Source: Desulfoplanes formicivorans (GTDB lineage: Bacteria; Desulfobacterota; Desulfovibrionia; Desulfovibrionales; Desulfomicrobiaceae). Taken from it: a stretch of 64,000 nucleotides of DNA. Within the stretch, counting starts at the first letter, position 1, and every line of letters starts with the position of its first letter. This document shows positions 1 to 10,224 of this stretch, one piece after another. The stretch covers positions 154,681 to 218,680 of the forward strand of contig NZ_BDFE01000009.1 in assembly GCF_001748225.1 (NCBI RefSeq). The letters are read 5' to 3'. The notes beneath the pieces are model-generated. The model was not told the origin of the DNA. It did not search any database and saw nothing but the letters and a program-made list of their open reading frames with translations. Both the position numbers and the translations under genes were made by a program.

Positions 1-303
1 CTGGGCAATGATTTTCAGGCGTATCACAAGGAGCAGCTTGTCCGGGCCATGGATGAACATATGTATTTTTTCCAGTCCCATATCTATACCGTGGCCCTGG
101 ACGCCTATCTGCGCATGCGTCTGCCCGACACCTATGATTACGAGCGCGATTTCGGCGGTATCCTGTATGTTTTTCTGCGGGGCGTGAATGCGAAGTTGGG
201 ACCGGAATACGGGATCTACCGGGAAAGACCTGATCCCGGGTTTGTCCGTGAATTATCAACGTTTTTGATGGGAGAAAGGGATGTCGAAGCCGGGATTGCA
301 TGA
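1..303 (+). CDS. recB: RecB (exodeoxyribonuclease V beta subunit), C-terminal fragment
   Basis: The frame is open from the first base to the TGA at 301-303, so this is the 3' end of a longer gene that begins outside the window. The 100 visible residues match the end of the RecB nuclease domain: a Tyr/His-rich stretch around YHKEQLVRAM, then a VALDAYLRMRLP helix and an FGGILYVFLRG strand typical of RecB C termini. RecB is the 3'-5' helicase and nuclease of RecBCD, which processes double-strand breaks. The recD gene follows directly, which supports the call. The nuclease catalytic residues lie upstream and cannot be checked here. Confidence 0.85.
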   Translation: MGNDFQAYHKEQLVRAMDEHMYFFQSHIYTVALDAYLRMRLPDTYDYERDFGGILYVFLRGVNAKLGPEYGIYRERPDPGFVRELSTFLMGERDVEAGIA

Positions 304-339
304 GTTTTGCGACACGCAGGAAGCTTGGGATATGATATC

Positions 340-2202
340 ATGAAACAGGCAAGGGCTCCGTTTTCCTTTCCCGATTCCGTTCTTCTTTTGCAGGAAACCG
401 GGATGTTCTCCCCCATTGATCTGCATCTTGCATCCTTTGTTGCCCGTCTGGAGAACAAGGATGATGCCCTGCTTACCCTGGGAACAGCCCTGCTCAGTCG
501 CCACACCAGCCAGGGAAACATCTGTCTGGATCTTTCCAGGATGGATGCAGCCCTTGTCAGGGAACTGCGTACTCACGGCATTGCCTGGCCGGATCAGGCC
601 ACCTGGCTGAAACGCCTTGGCAGGGCCCTTGTGGTGGGGAGGCCGGGTGAAGATCGACCTCTCATCCTTGACGGGTTCCGCTTGTACATGAAGCGGTATT
701 TCGACTACGAGACCGAACTGGCCTCCAGTCTGACCCGTTTGGCCCGGGAGCGGATAACCGGGATTGACATGAATCGTTTGGGCCAGGGGTTGAACAGGTA
801 TTTTCCGGATACCAGACAGGGGGGATTCTGGCAGAAAGTGGCTGCTTTTGCAGCTGTTACCCGCAGGCTTTGCGTCATTTCCGGGGGACCAGGAACCGGC
901 AAGACAACCACGGTGGCCAAAATTCTGGCCCTGATCCTGGAACAGAGCCCCCATCCCCTGCGCATTGCCCTGGCCGCACCAACGGGCAAGGCGGCCGCAC
1001 GCCTTGGGGATTCCCTGCAGGGCGCAGGAAAACGGCTGCACCTGCCAGAGGGTGTGGGCGCACGCATGCCCACAGCGGCCGTGACTCTGCATCGTCTTTT
1101 GGGATGGGTTTCCGGAAGTCCGGAGTTCCGGCACAATCGGGACAACCCCTTGAATGTGGATCTGCTGGTGCTGGACGAGGTGTCCATGGTGGATCTTCCC
1201 CTTATGGCCAAGACCGTTCGGGCATTGCCGGATCATGCCCGGCTCATTCTTCTGGGCGACAGGGATCAGCTCGCCTCGGTGGAAGCCGGAGCCGTGCTCG
1301 GGGATATCTGCGGTCAGGATCGGCTGGAAGTGTTTTCCTTGTCCTTTGTCCGGGACTATGCCCAAACCGTTGGTGCAGAGGACAATCCTGACGAACCGCT
1401 GCCCGAATCAGGACCGGAACGGGGGTTGCTGGATACGGTGGTTCCCCTGACAAAAAGCTATCGATTTCGGGAGGACAGTGGCATCAAGGCCTTGAGTCTT
1501 GCCATACGCCATGGTGACGGCGCCAGAGCACTGGAGATCCTTCATGCCGGATTGCCGGATATTTCCTGGATCAACACGCAAACCGTTCGCGATCCTGCAT
1601 CCGTTGTCACTTCGGTGATTCAGGAAGGCTATGTTCCTGCCTATGTCAGCCGCGAGGTCAAGACCCGTTATGACCTTTTGCAACGATTCAGGATCCTTTC
1701 CCCTGTGCATGACGGTGCACGCGGGACCGTCATGCTGAACAAGCTTGTGGGCGACATTCTCCAGGCCCAGGGCGTTATGCAACGCCATGCTCTCTGGCCG
1801 GAAGGACTCCTGGTCATGGTTTCGGTCAATGATTACGGGGTTCGTCTGTACAACGGGGATATCGGCCTGGTGGCCCTTGATGCCAAGGGGCGCCCGCATA
1901 TCCATTTCCCCGACCAGGAACAGGACAGCATGCGTTCCATTGCTCCGGTCCGCCTGCCTGCTCATGAACCCGCCTTTGCCATGACCGTGCACAAGAGCCA
2001 GGGTTCGGAGTTTGATCATGTCCTGCTTGTCCTTCCCGATGCCGACAGCCCTGTTTTGACACGGGAACTCCTGTACACGGCCATTACCCGGGCCAGGGAA
2101 AAGGTTACTCTGGTGGGTGACCCGGAGATGATTGTCCGGGCCGTGGGGCGCAGAATCCAACGGGGGTCGGGACTTGGGCGCAGACTGCTCGCCAGGGGGT
2201 GA
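340..2202 (+). CDS. recD: RecD, exodeoxyribonuclease V alpha subunit
   Basis: This is a superfamily 1 helicase of about 620 residues, the 5'-3' motor of RecBCD. Walker A (GGPGTGKTTT) lies near residue 181, Walker B (LLVLDEVSM) near 278, the VHKSQGSEFD motif near 549 and the closing motif LLYTAITRAREK near 584. A RecD-type N-terminal domain precedes the motor. It starts 36 bases after the recB stop, so the two are probably cotranscribed. I chose the ATG at 340. An in-frame TTG at 307 would add 11 residues, but neither start has a strong ribosome binding site. Length and motif order are normal for RecD. Confidence 0.93.
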   Translation: MKQARAPFSFPDSVLLLQETGMFSPIDLHLASFVARLENKDDALLTLGTALLSRHTSQGNICLDLSRMDAALVRELRTHGIAWPDQATWLKRLGRALVVGRPGEDRPLILDGFRLYMKRYFDYETELASSLTRLARERITGIDMNRLGQGLNRYFPDTRQGGFWQKVAAFAAVTRRLCVISGGPGTGKTTTVAKILALILEQSPHPLRIALAAPTGKAAARLGDSLQGAGKRLHLPEGVGARMPTAAVTLHRLLGWVSGSPEFRHNRDNPLNVDLLVLDEVSMVDLPLMAKTVRALPDHARLILLGDRDQLASVEAGAVLGDICGQDRLEVFSLSFVRDYAQTVGAEDNPDEPLPESGPERGLLDTVVPLTKSYRFREDSGIKALSLAIRHGDGARALEILHAGLPDISWINTQTVRDPASVVTSVIQEGYVPAYVSREVKTRYDLLQRFRILSPVHDGARGTVMLNKLVGDILQAQGVMQRHALWPEGLLVMVSVNDYGVRLYNGDIGLVALDAKGRPHIHFPDQEQDSMRSIAPVRLPAHEPAFAMTVHKSQGSEFDHVLLVLPDADSPVLTRELLYTAITRAREKVTLVGDPEMIVRAVGRRIQRGSGLGRRLLARG

Positions 2203-2437
2203 GTATTGGCGGGTGATCCATCTGCCTGGCATTCTTGACACACCCTTTACCCTTGCCTAGACAAACGTATTTTTGCCAGGGAATGGAAGGTCGAAGGCTG
2301 TCAGGTTGGCGTGCATATCTGCCCTGTGTCCCTGAAGGGCAACAGCCGCTTGGTCTGTTTTATCCGTTTTGCCGGGAGAGGGCCCTGGAGGCAATCTTCC
2401 GGTTTTTGGGGTTGTACATCTAACAGAGAGTTCTTTT

Positions 2438-3751
2438 ATGCTGACATATGATGATCTTGCCGACAAAAAGGTGGCTGTAGCCGTTATCGGACTGGGCTAT
2501 GTGGGCTTGCCCCTTGCCGTGGCTTTTGCCGAACATTTTGATGTTATTGGTTTTGATATCAACGAAGGACGTGTTGCCGAACTCAGGGCCGGCAGGGATC
2601 GTACCCTTGAAGTGGATAACGAGCGTCTGCAGCAGGCAGACATGGAGTTCACCTCGGATCCTGCAGCCATAGAACGGGCCGGAGTGATCGTGGTGGCCGT
2701 GCCCACCCCCATAGACAGGAATCGACGTCCCGACCTCACTCCGGTTGTGGGGGCCTCCACCGTGGTGGGAAAGCATCTGCGCCGGGGAAGCATTGTTGTG
2801 TACGAATCCACAGTGTATCCGGGTGTGACCGAAGAGGTGTGCGGGCCGATTCTGGAGAGGGAATCCGGTCTTGTGTGCGGCAAGGATTTTTTTCTGGGGT
2901 ATTCGCCCGAGCGTATCAATCCGGGAGACAAGGTGCATACCTTGCAGACCATTACCAAGATCGTGGCCGGGCAGACTCCTGAAGTTGCCGATCTTCTGGG
3001 TGCGTTCTACGGGCGCGTGGTGGCTGCGGGGACTCACAGGGCTTCGTCCATCCGGGTGGCCGAGGCCGCCAAGGTCATTGAAAACACCCAGCGGGATCTG
3101 AACATCGCTCTCATGAACGAGCTGTCCCACATTTTTGCCATGATGGGCATTGATACCCTTGAAGTCCTGGAGGCCGCTGGAACCAAATGGAATTTTCTGC
3201 CGTTTCGGCCCGGACTTGTGGGGGGCCATTGCATCGGGGTGGACCCCTATTATCTGACCTTCAAGGCCGAGGAGCTCGGGTATCATCCCCAGGTCATTCT
3301 GTCGGGACGGCGAATCAACGATTCCATGGGTTCCTATGTTGCACAGACCATGATCAAAAAAATGATCCACTGCGGCTGTACCATCAAGGGGGCTCGTGTC
3401 GGTATCATGGGACTGACCTTCAAGGAGAATTGTCCTGACCTCAGAAATACCCGGGTGATCGATATTGTTGCCGAACTCCGGGAATTCGGGTGCGAGGTTG
3501 TGGTTCATGATCCCTATGCCGATGCCCTTGAGGCCAGAAGGGAGTACGGGATCGAAATGCAACCCTGGGAAACGTTCAGGGATCTGGATGGCCTGATCAT
3601 TGCCGTGGCCCATGATGCGTACAAAAAGTACCGTCCTAAGGATCTTCTGTCCGTATTCCGGCCAAGGGAGAACAACGTGGTGGCGGATATCAAGGGCATG
3701 CTGGACCGTGACCAGGCCAAGGCGCATGGACTGACGGTATGGCGTTTGTAG
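2438..3751 (+). CDS. tviB: UDP-N-acetyl-hexosamine 6-dehydrogenase (TviB/WbpA type)
   Basis: The enzyme oxidises C6 of a UDP-N-acetylhexosamine to the uronic acid, using two NAD+, for capsule or O-antigen precursors. The 437-residue protein has the Rossmann motif GLGYVGLPLAV near residue 20, the YESTVYPG and GYSPERINPGD motifs, the central helix KVIENTQRDLNIALMNEL and the catalytic cysteine in GGHCIGVDPYY near 264. These read very like Salmonella TviB. The ATG at 2438 follows an AGAGAG site; an upstream in-frame start at 2369 has no support. No other polysaccharide gene is adjacent. Whether the substrate is UDP-GlcNAc or UDP-GalNAc cannot be read from the sequence. Confidence 0.88.
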   Translation: MLTYDDLADKKVAVAVIGLGYVGLPLAVAFAEHFDVIGFDINEGRVAELRAGRDRTLEVDNERLQQADMEFTSDPAAIERAGVIVVAVPTPIDRNRRPDLTPVVGASTVVGKHLRRGSIVVYESTVYPGVTEEVCGPILERESGLVCGKDFFLGYSPERINPGDKVHTLQTITKIVAGQTPEVADLLGAFYGRVVAAGTHRASSIRVAEAAKVIENTQRDLNIALMNELSHIFAMMGIDTLEVLEAAGTKWNFLPFRPGLVGGHCIGVDPYYLTFKAEELGYHPQVILSGRRINDSMGSYVAQTMIKKMIHCGCTIKGARVGIMGLTFKENCPDLRNTRVIDIVAELREFGCEVVVHDPYADALEARREYGIEMQPWETFRDLDGLIIAVAHDAYKKYRPKDLLSVFRPRENNVVADIKGMLDRDQAKAHGLTVWRL

Positions 3752-3770
3752 TCCTGACAAATACATCACG

Positions 3771-3809
3771 CACAAGGGGCAGATGGTGGCGAACCATCTG
3801 CCCCTTGTG
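3771..3809 (+). terminator. Perfect inverted repeat after tviB
   Basis: A 17-bp perfect stem (CACAAGGGGCAGATGGT and its complement) closes a 5-base loop 20 bases after the tviB stop and is followed by TTTATGTT. It is a plausible intrinsic terminator, although the U-run is short. Confidence 0.7.
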
Positions 3810-4029
3810 TTTATGTTCCATGGTCGTTGATGGGCATCTGCCGCGCGCCGGCAGGTTGTTCGGGTCCGGGTCCCTTGCCGGTGACGGCTCCTTACAGCCT
3901 CATGTGGCTGGCTCGCAGGGCCGGGAGGATCATGCCTGAGCCGGGGACCTTGTTTGCGTGTCAATGCGTTTGGGAGTAGAAAGCGTGTTTTCACCTGTTG
4001 TTGACCTTTCCCTTAACCGGAAGCGGATC

Positions 4030-6342
4030 ATGATTCACCATAACGTACTTCAGACCCTTGGCAGGACGCCCCTTGTTCGCATCAACCGTCTCAACCCCAA
4101 TCCCGGGGTGATCATTGCCGGAAAGATGGAAGTTGCCAATCCCGGGGGTTCCATCAAAGACCGGGTGGCCCTGGCCATGATCGAGGCCGCTGAAAAGCAG
4201 GGCATTCTGACCCGGGACAAGATCATCATCGAACCGACTTCCGGGAATACGGGCATTGGACTGGCCATGGTCTGCGCGGTCAAGGGGTACAGACTCATGC
4301 TGCTCATGCCGGAATCGGCCTCGGAGGAACGCAAGAAGATTCTGCGTGCCTATGGTGCCGATATCCGCCTGACTCCCGGGCACCTGGCTACTGACGGGGC
4401 CATTGAGGAAGCTTACCGGCTGGCCCGTGAAGAACCGGATACCTATGTGCTCATGGACCAGTACAACAATGCGGCCTGCATTGAGGCCCATTACCGGGGA
4501 ACCGGTCAGGAAATCTGGGATCAGACCGATGGCCAGGTCACCCATGTGATCGCTTGTCTGGGCACTTCGGGCACGGCCATGGGTATCTGCAAGCGACTCA
4601 AGGAACTGAATTCGACCATTGAGGTCATTGCTGTGGAACCCTATGCCGGGCATCGCATCCAGGGGCTCAAAAACATGCAGGAGTCCTATCCACCAGGTAT
4701 CTATGACAAACATGCCCTGGACCGTATCATTCATGTGGACGATGAGGATGCTTTTGCCATGTGTCGGGATTTGGCCCGCAAGGAAGGGCTTTTTGTGGGC
4801 ATGAGCAGCGGTGCGGCCATGGCCGGTGCTGTTCAGGTGGCGCGTGATCTCACGTCCGGGCTGATGGTGTGTATCCTGCCGGATGGAGGGGATCGGTACT
4901 TGTCCACTCCGCTGTTCACACCGCCGGCAAAAACAGGCATGGGACTGTTGGATACCAGAACGCAATCCCTGGTGTATCCGGCAGCATCGAGCCGGGCACT
5001 GGGGCTGTTCACCTTTGGCCCCAGTCTGGAGCGGGTCACCGAGCTTGAGCCCTGGCGAAGGGTGGTCCTTTTGGATGTCATCCGCCGGTACACGGAGTTC
5101 AAGGGGGGACAAGCCCGTGCGGTTGTGGGCATTGCCGATTATGACGACAGGACCATTCTCGGGGCCAGGGAGTCCAAGGTTTCCCGGGAAGCGTTTACCC
5201 GCATGCGCATGCAGTCGGTGGCGGCAACAGCCCGGATGCTGGGGGTGGGGGAAGAGGCCGTGTTCGAACCGGCGAGCAACCATGTCCAGACCATGCTGGG
5301 CCTGTGCGAGAAACTGCTGGAAAAGGGTCTTGCCTACGAGAAGCTCAGGTCCGTGTATTTCGATATCATGCGAGACAAGGAGTACGGGGATCTGAGCTGC
5401 ATTGACCTGAACAAGCTGAGCCTTGGCAAGACCGTGGATCTGACGGATTATGTCAAGGAGAATCCGCGTGATTTTACCCTGTTCAAAAGGGCCACCTTGC
5501 AGGATCTCAAGGAGGGAACCTGTCTGAAGACCAAGTGGGGCAATGTTCGGCCCTCCTGGTATTTGCAGATGGCCGGTATCGGGGTCGATCTGCTTGATGA
5601 TATTGGTGTCTGCCTGGCCGGAACCAATCAGGTTTTTCCCCATCTGGAAAATCTGCGTTCCATCTGGGCGGTGGAACACAAGGCTGGGGTCAAGGCCTGG
5701 ATGGTTTCCCATGGGGTGGATCGCAAGTCAGACGAGTTTTCCCTGTGCGATATGGAGGAATGTCTTGCCCTGGGCATTGAGCCGAGGGCCATCAGAATGT
5801 GGCTGCTGGCATCGTCCTATCACAAGCCCCTGACGGCCTCCCGGGACAATCTGGTCATGTGGCAGCGCAATTGGCGTCATGTCCAGGATCTGGTGGTCAC
5901 CCTGTGGGCCGATAGCTTTGGAGACCATGGCGGGGTGAGCCAGGAGGTCAGACAGGCCCTGTTCGACCTCAAGCAGGGATTTGGAGATGCCTTTGACACG
6001 GATCTGGGGCTGCATCATTTCTGGCCGGAGCTGTTCAAATTCTGCAAGATGGTCAAGCAGCTGCATGCAGCTGGCGGTTTGAACCGTGCCGGAGCCCTGG
6101 CGTGCCGGGATCAGCTGGAGTCCATGGATAAGGTCTTGGGCATCGTGGATTACTCAGGGATTCCCTTGGGGGAAAGTGCCTACAGCGAGGCCATCCGGGA
6201 GTTGATCAACAAGCGGGCCCTGGCGCGCAGACAAAAGGATTTCAAGGCTGCCGACGCACTGCGCGACGAGATCGCAGCCGCTGGATTCCGTATCGTGGAC
6301 ACCCGGGACGGGGTGCGGGTGTATCGGCAGGATGCAGGATGA
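4030..6342 (+). CDS. cysK: Cysteine synthase fused to a degenerate cysteinyl-tRNA-synthetase-like domain
   Basis: The protein has about 770 residues in two parts. Residues 1-300 are a PLP-dependent cysteine synthase: TLGRTPLVRIN, the PLP lysine in GGSIKDR near residue 43, PTSGNTGIG, GTSGTAMG near 180 and LPDGGDRYLST. Residues from about 320 to the end align in order with cysteinyl-tRNA synthetase (IRRYTEFKGG, NHVQTMLGLCEKLLEKG.AYE, YGDLSCIDL, GNVRPSWYLQM, VFPHLENL and a C-terminal helical domain ending KRALARRQKDFKAADALRDEI). The HIGH motif is absent (TFGPSLERVTELEPW), KMSKS is replaced by DRKSDEF, and the zinc cysteines and histidine are missing. The start at 4030 has GGAAG upstream; an ATG at 3964 would add 22 unconvincing residues. 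The synthase half should be active. The second half is probably a regulatory or binding domain. Confidence 0.88.
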   Translation: MIHHNVLQTLGRTPLVRINRLNPNPGVIIAGKMEVANPGGSIKDRVALAMIEAAEKQGILTRDKIIIEPTSGNTGIGLAMVCAVKGYRLMLLMPESASEERKKILRAYGADIRLTPGHLATDGAIEEAYRLAREEPDTYVLMDQYNNAACIEAHYRGTGQEIWDQTDGQVTHVIACLGTSGTAMGICKRLKELNSTIEVIAVEPYAGHRIQGLKNMQESYPPGIYDKHALDRIIHVDDEDAFAMCRDLARKEGLFVGMSSGAAMAGAVQVARDLTSGLMVCILPDGGDRYLSTPLFTPPAKTGMGLLDTRTQSLVYPAASSRALGLFTFGPSLERVTELEPWRRVVLLDVIRRYTEFKGGQARAVVGIADYDDRTILGARESKVSREAFTRMRMQSVAATARMLGVGEEAVFEPASNHVQTMLGLCEKLLEKGLAYEKLRSVYFDIMRDKEYGDLSCIDLNKLSLGKTVDLTDYVKENPRDFTLFKRATLQDLKEGTCLKTKWGNVRPSWYLQMAGIGVDLLDDIGVCLAGTNQVFPHLENLRSIWAVEHKAGVKAWMVSHGVDRKSDEFSLCDMEECLALGIEPRAIRMWLLASSYHKPLTASRDNLVMWQRNWRHVQDLVVTLWADSFGDHGGVSQEVRQALFDLKQGFGDAFDTDLGLHHFWPELFKFCKMVKQLHAAGGLNRAGALACRDQLESMDKVLGIVDYSGIPLGESAYSEAIRELINKRALARRQKDFKAADALRDEIAAAGFRIVDTRDGVRVYRQDAG

Positions 6343-6487
6343 AGGGGGACCGACCCGGGTCCTGACGGATCATGCACAGGGCAGGCGGGATCTGTTCTGT
6401 TGCCCTGTCTGTGTCCGCCATTGCTTCTGCAGCAGCATGAGCCCTGCGTGCAGGTCCCTGCAGAAAGAATGCTTGCCGTGAAACCGG

Positions 6488-7075
6488 TTACTCCCGTATA
6501 TAATCGAATCCGTCCGGGCCGCAGATGGACTTGAGGAGATTCAGGATTTTCTGGCACCGGTCCGCATCGTCTTCGGCCCGGGGAATGAAGGTGGGCCTGC
6601 CGTTTCTGCCAAAGGTGAATCGTCTGGGACAAACGCCGGGGTCCACATCGCCGAAGATGATTCTGGCCAGATCATATTCCTTGTGCGGGCCAAAGCCCAG
6701 ATTCAGGGCAAAATGCACGCATTGGTCCACAAGCTTGCAACAGCATGCCGGGTGAATGGTCTCCAGGGGCGCTTGTTCATTGGTCTTGCGGATGCGCTCC
6801 TGGTACGTTGCTTCGTCCATGACATTGGCGTAGGCGGTGCGGACGCCAAGACAGAATACGTCCAGCCTGAAGACTCCTGCCGCTATCTCCCCGGTGATCA
6901 GCTTTCTGCTGAAGATGGCATACCCGATTCCCTTTTCAAAGAGATTGCTTGAGACAAGGGTCTCATGCAGGTCGCAAACCACGGATGCCTGGTATTTGGC
7001 CCTGGTTTCTGCGTAACGGATCAGATTCTGATATTTTTTCCGAAGGGGAGCGCAATAATGGGCAAGAAAAGACAT
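6488..7075 (-). CDS. Conserved-looking hypothetical protein, about 195 aa
   Basis: I do not recognise this protein. From the ATG at 7075 it has 195 residues, is cytoplasmic in character, and contains several cysteines, including a CCCK cluster in the middle and CPRR further on. A TTG at 7111 would add 12 residues. Distinctive stretches are SVVCDLHETLVSS, GFGPHKEYDLARIIFGD and RNGRPTFIPRAEDDADRC. It is divergent from htpG and convergent with the cysteine synthase fusion. It looks like a real gene because the opposite strand has no good frame here and codon use is normal. No function is assigned. Confidence 0.6.
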   Translation of the reverse strand: MSFLAHYCAPLRKKYQNLIRYAETRAKYQASVVCDLHETLVSSNLFEKGIGYAIFSRKLITGEIAAGVFRLDVFCLGVRTAYANVMDEATYQERIRKTNEQAPLETIHPACCCKLVDQCVHFALNLGFGPHKEYDLARIIFGDVDPGVCPRRFTFGRNGRPTFIPRAEDDADRCQKILNLLKSICGPDGFDYIRE

Positions 7076-7332
7076 GGACGTCGTGAAGGGTTGCAATGGT
7101 TGGCCGGACAACGGTGTATTGCCTATACCAAGAATGATCGTTCGTAAATATTGACTTCCCGGGGATCGGTTTTATCAAGATGCTCGCTTCCGTTATGGCG
7201 GAACAGGTGTGGAAAGACGCAGAGACAATCAGGCGCTGATCGGGCCATCCGGTCCTGATCGGGTCACGCCCTGTTGGCCGGGCGTTACCGTCTTTTTTTG
7301 AAGTCCATAGTCAGTGTACACAAGGAGAGAAT

Positions 7333-9255
7333 ATGGCTGCAGCACAGGAACATTGCGAGTTCAAGACCGAAATCAAAAAACTTTTGGATATCATAACCAA
7401 TTCCCTGTACACCAACCGTGAGATTTTTTTGCGTGAACTGGTGTCCAACGCTTCTGATGCCCTGGACAAGCTCCGTTTCGAGACCAGCAGGGGCACCGAG
7501 GTCAAGGATCCGGATCTTCCCTTGGAGATTACCCTTGAGGCCGACGACAACAAGCATGTCCTGACCCTCAAGGATACGGGTATCGGCATGAGCCGGGATG
7601 AAATTGTCCGGTTTCTGGGAACCATTGCCCATTCGGGTTCCGAACAGTTTCTGGAAAACATGGCCCGGGAAAGCAAGGAGAACAAGGACGCCAGCGATAT
7701 CATTGGCCGCTTTGGTGTGGGCTTTTATTCCGTATTCATGGTTGCCCACAAGGTTGTGGTCACGTCGCAATCCTATAGAAGCGACGAGAAACCGGTACGT
7801 TGGACTTCGGACGGATTGGGTTCCTATGACGTGGAAACCCTGGACGAATCTTTGCCCCGGGGAACAACCATTGAGATCCATCTCAAGGAAGACCACAAGG
7901 AGTATGCCACCGAGAACCGCATCAAGCACATCATCAAGACCCACTCCAACTTCATTTCTTTCCCCATCAAAATGGGTGAGGAAACCGTGAACCAGGTCAC
8001 GGCCCTGTGGCGGGAGCCCAAATTTTCCGTCAAGCAGGAACAATATGACGAGTTCTACAAGTTTTTGACCTATGACAGCGAACCGCCCCTGGAGACCCTG
8101 CACATATCCGTGGATGCCCCGGTGCAGTTCAAGGCCCTCATGTTCATCCCCAAGAAGGACTACGACATTTTCAACCAGGAGCGGGACAAGTACGGGCTTG
8201 ATCTTTATGTGCGACGGGTTCTCATTCAGAAAGAAAACAAGGACCTTCTGCCCCAGTACCTCGGATTCATGAAGGGGGTTGTGGACACCGAAGACCTCCC
8301 CTTGAACATTTCTCGTGAAACCCTGCAGGAAAATCGGGTCATCGCCAAGATCAAGTCCACCATCACCAAGCAGATTCTTTCGGCCCTGGAAAAGATGGCC
8401 AAGAGCGATCCGGACAAGTACGCCGCATTCTGGAAGGAACACTCCAAGATCTTCAAGATCGGGTACATGGATTTTGCCCACAAGGACCGCTTTGCCGGCC
8501 TGCTCCGGTTCAATTCGTCCATCCACGAGAGCAAGGATGAATTGACCTCTCTGGCCGATTACATCTCCCGGGCCAAGGAAGGGCAAAAGGAAATCTATTA
8601 CATCTCGGGCCAGAGCAGAGAAGCCGTGGAACTCAATCCCCATTTCGAAATTTTCAGGAAAAAGGGGATCGAGGTGCTTTATCTTTACGAGCCCATTGAC
8701 GAGTTTGCTCTGGAGGCCGTGGGCGAGTTCGAGAAGTTCAAGCTCAAGGCAGCTGAAAATGCGGATCTCAAAAACCTTGATGATTTTGCCGACACCGACA
8801 AGGACGAGAAAAAACCGGTGGAAGAACTCTCCAAGGACGACTCCAAGATCCTGGATCGGCTTTTGAAGAAGATGCAGGATATTCTGGGAGAAAAGGTCAC
8901 CGAGGTCCGGCTGTCCGACCGCCTGACCACCAGCCCGGCCTGCCTGGTCAGCCCGGACGGCACCATGAGTTCCCACATGCAGAAGATCATGCGCCTTGTG
9001 GGCGGCGGTGCCAAGGATGATACCATTCCTCCCAAGGCCATGGAAATCAATGCCGATCATCCCCTGGTCCGGAACCTGATTGCCATATTCGGCGCGGACG
9101 AAAACGATCTCTATCTGGGCGCGTGTATCGAGCAGCTTTACGAGTCGTCACTTCTTCTTGAGGGGTATCTTTCGGATCCCCACAAGATGGTCAACCGGAT
9201 CAACGAGTTGTTGGAACAGTCCAGCGGATGGTACAAGGAAGTCAAGAAGGTGTAA
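7333..9255 (+). CDS. htpG: HtpG, Hsp90-family chaperone
   Basis: This is the bacterial Hsp90, an ATP-dependent homodimeric chaperone of the cytosol. It has 640 residues, a normal length. The GHKL ATPase signatures are in order: [15 protein letters not shown] near residue 37, DTGIGMS near 82 and [14 protein letters not shown] near 125. The middle-domain motif [11 protein letters not shown], with the conserved catalytic arginine, lies near 325. The start has an AAGGAGAG site. A possible -35/-10 pair (TTGACT at 7151, TATCAA at 7173) sits upstream, but I see no CIRCE element. The gene is monocistronic and is followed by a hairpin. Confidence 0.97.
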
Positions 9256-9261
9256 TCTCAG

Positions 9262-9290
9262 GAAGCCCGGGGTAGGTCATCCCGGGCTTC
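9262..9290 (+). terminator. GC-rich hairpin between htpG and moxR
   Basis: A perfect 10-bp stem (GAAGCCCGGG / CCCGGGCTTC) with a 9-base loop lies just after the htpG stop. It has no U-run, so it may terminate weakly, or it may stabilise the htpG mRNA and let some transcription enter the moxR operon. Confidence 0.55.
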
Positions 9291-9306
9291 AAGGATGAAA
9301 GGGTGC

Positions 9307-10224
9307 ATGCAGCATATCCTGGATTCGGCCGTGGACGCCATCAGCACGGTGGTCCTGGGCAAGAGGGAGCAGATCAGGCTGGCCCTGACCTGTTTCCTGG
9401 CCCGGGGGCATTTGCTCATTGAGGATCTGCCCGGCATCGGCAAAACAACCCTGGCCCAGAGTCTGGCCAGGGTTTTTGGCCTGGAGTTTTCCCGTATTCA
9501 GTTCACTGCGGATCTTCTGCCCGGGGATATCCTGGGGGTGTCCGTGTACGAGCAAAACGCGGGTCTTTTCACCTTTCATCCCGGACCCGTGTTCACCCAG
9601 GTTCTTCTGGCCGACGAAATCAATCGAGCCACACCCAAGACCCAGTCTGCCCTGCTTGAGGCCATGGAAGAGGGGCAGATCACAGTGGAGGGCCAAACCC
9701 GGTCCCTCAAATCCCCGTTTTTCGTCATTGCCACCCAGAATCCCCTGGAACAGGCAGGAACCTTTGCCCTGCCCGAATCCCAGAAGGATCGGTTTCTTTT
9801 TCGTCTGGCCATGGGCTATCCCGATGCCCAGGCGGAACAGACCCTTCTCAGGCAGGACGCCGCAACAACACGGCCGATGCACCTTGAACCGGTTATTGAC
9901 GCGGCAACACTCCTGCATCTGCAACACCGGGTGGATGAGGTCCATGTTTCAGATATCCTGATCAGCTATATCCGGTCCATTCTGGAGGCCAGCAGGACCA
10001 GCGACCGTTTTCTGGCCGGACTCTCTCCCCGGGCCGGTCTGGCCCTGCTGCGGGGAGCCAAGGCCTGGGCCTTTGTCCAGGGCCGGGAGTATGTCATGCC
10101 CGAGGATATCCAGGATGTTTTCCCCTTTGTGGCCATTCACCGGTTGTCCCCGGCCTCGGGGCAGGGTGCTGTGGGGGTTGAGGAAGTCAGCGAACTTCTT
10201 GATTCTGTTCCGGTTCCCCTATGA
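9307..10224 (+). CDS. MoxR-family AAA ATPase
   Basis: This is a MoxR AAA+ ATPase of about 305 residues, presumed to act as a chaperone with the neighbouring DUF58 protein. Walker A (DLPGIGKTTLAQ) is near residue 45, the family motif FSRIQFTADLLPGDI near 63, Walker B with sensor (LLADEINRATPKTQSALLEAMEE) near 103 and sensor 1 (IATQNPLE) near 142. The ATG at 9307 has AAAGGG at a workable distance; the ATG at 9295 is also in frame but its spacing is poor. The stop overlaps the next start by four bases (ATGA), so translation is coupled. Confidence 0.92.
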   Translation: MQHILDSAVDAISTVVLGKREQIRLALTCFLARGHLLIEDLPGIGKTTLAQSLARVFGLEFSRIQFTADLLPGDILGVSVYEQNAGLFTFHPGPVFTQVLLADEINRATPKTQSALLEAMEEGQITVEGQTRSLKSPFFVIATQNPLEQAGTFALPESQKDRFLFRLAMGYPDAQAEQTLLRQDAATTRPMHLEPVIDAATLLHLQHRVDEVHVSDILISYIRSILEASRTSDRFLAGLSPRAGLALLRGAKAWAFVQGREYVMPEDIQDVFPFVAIHRLSPASGQGAVGVEEVSELLDSVPVPL

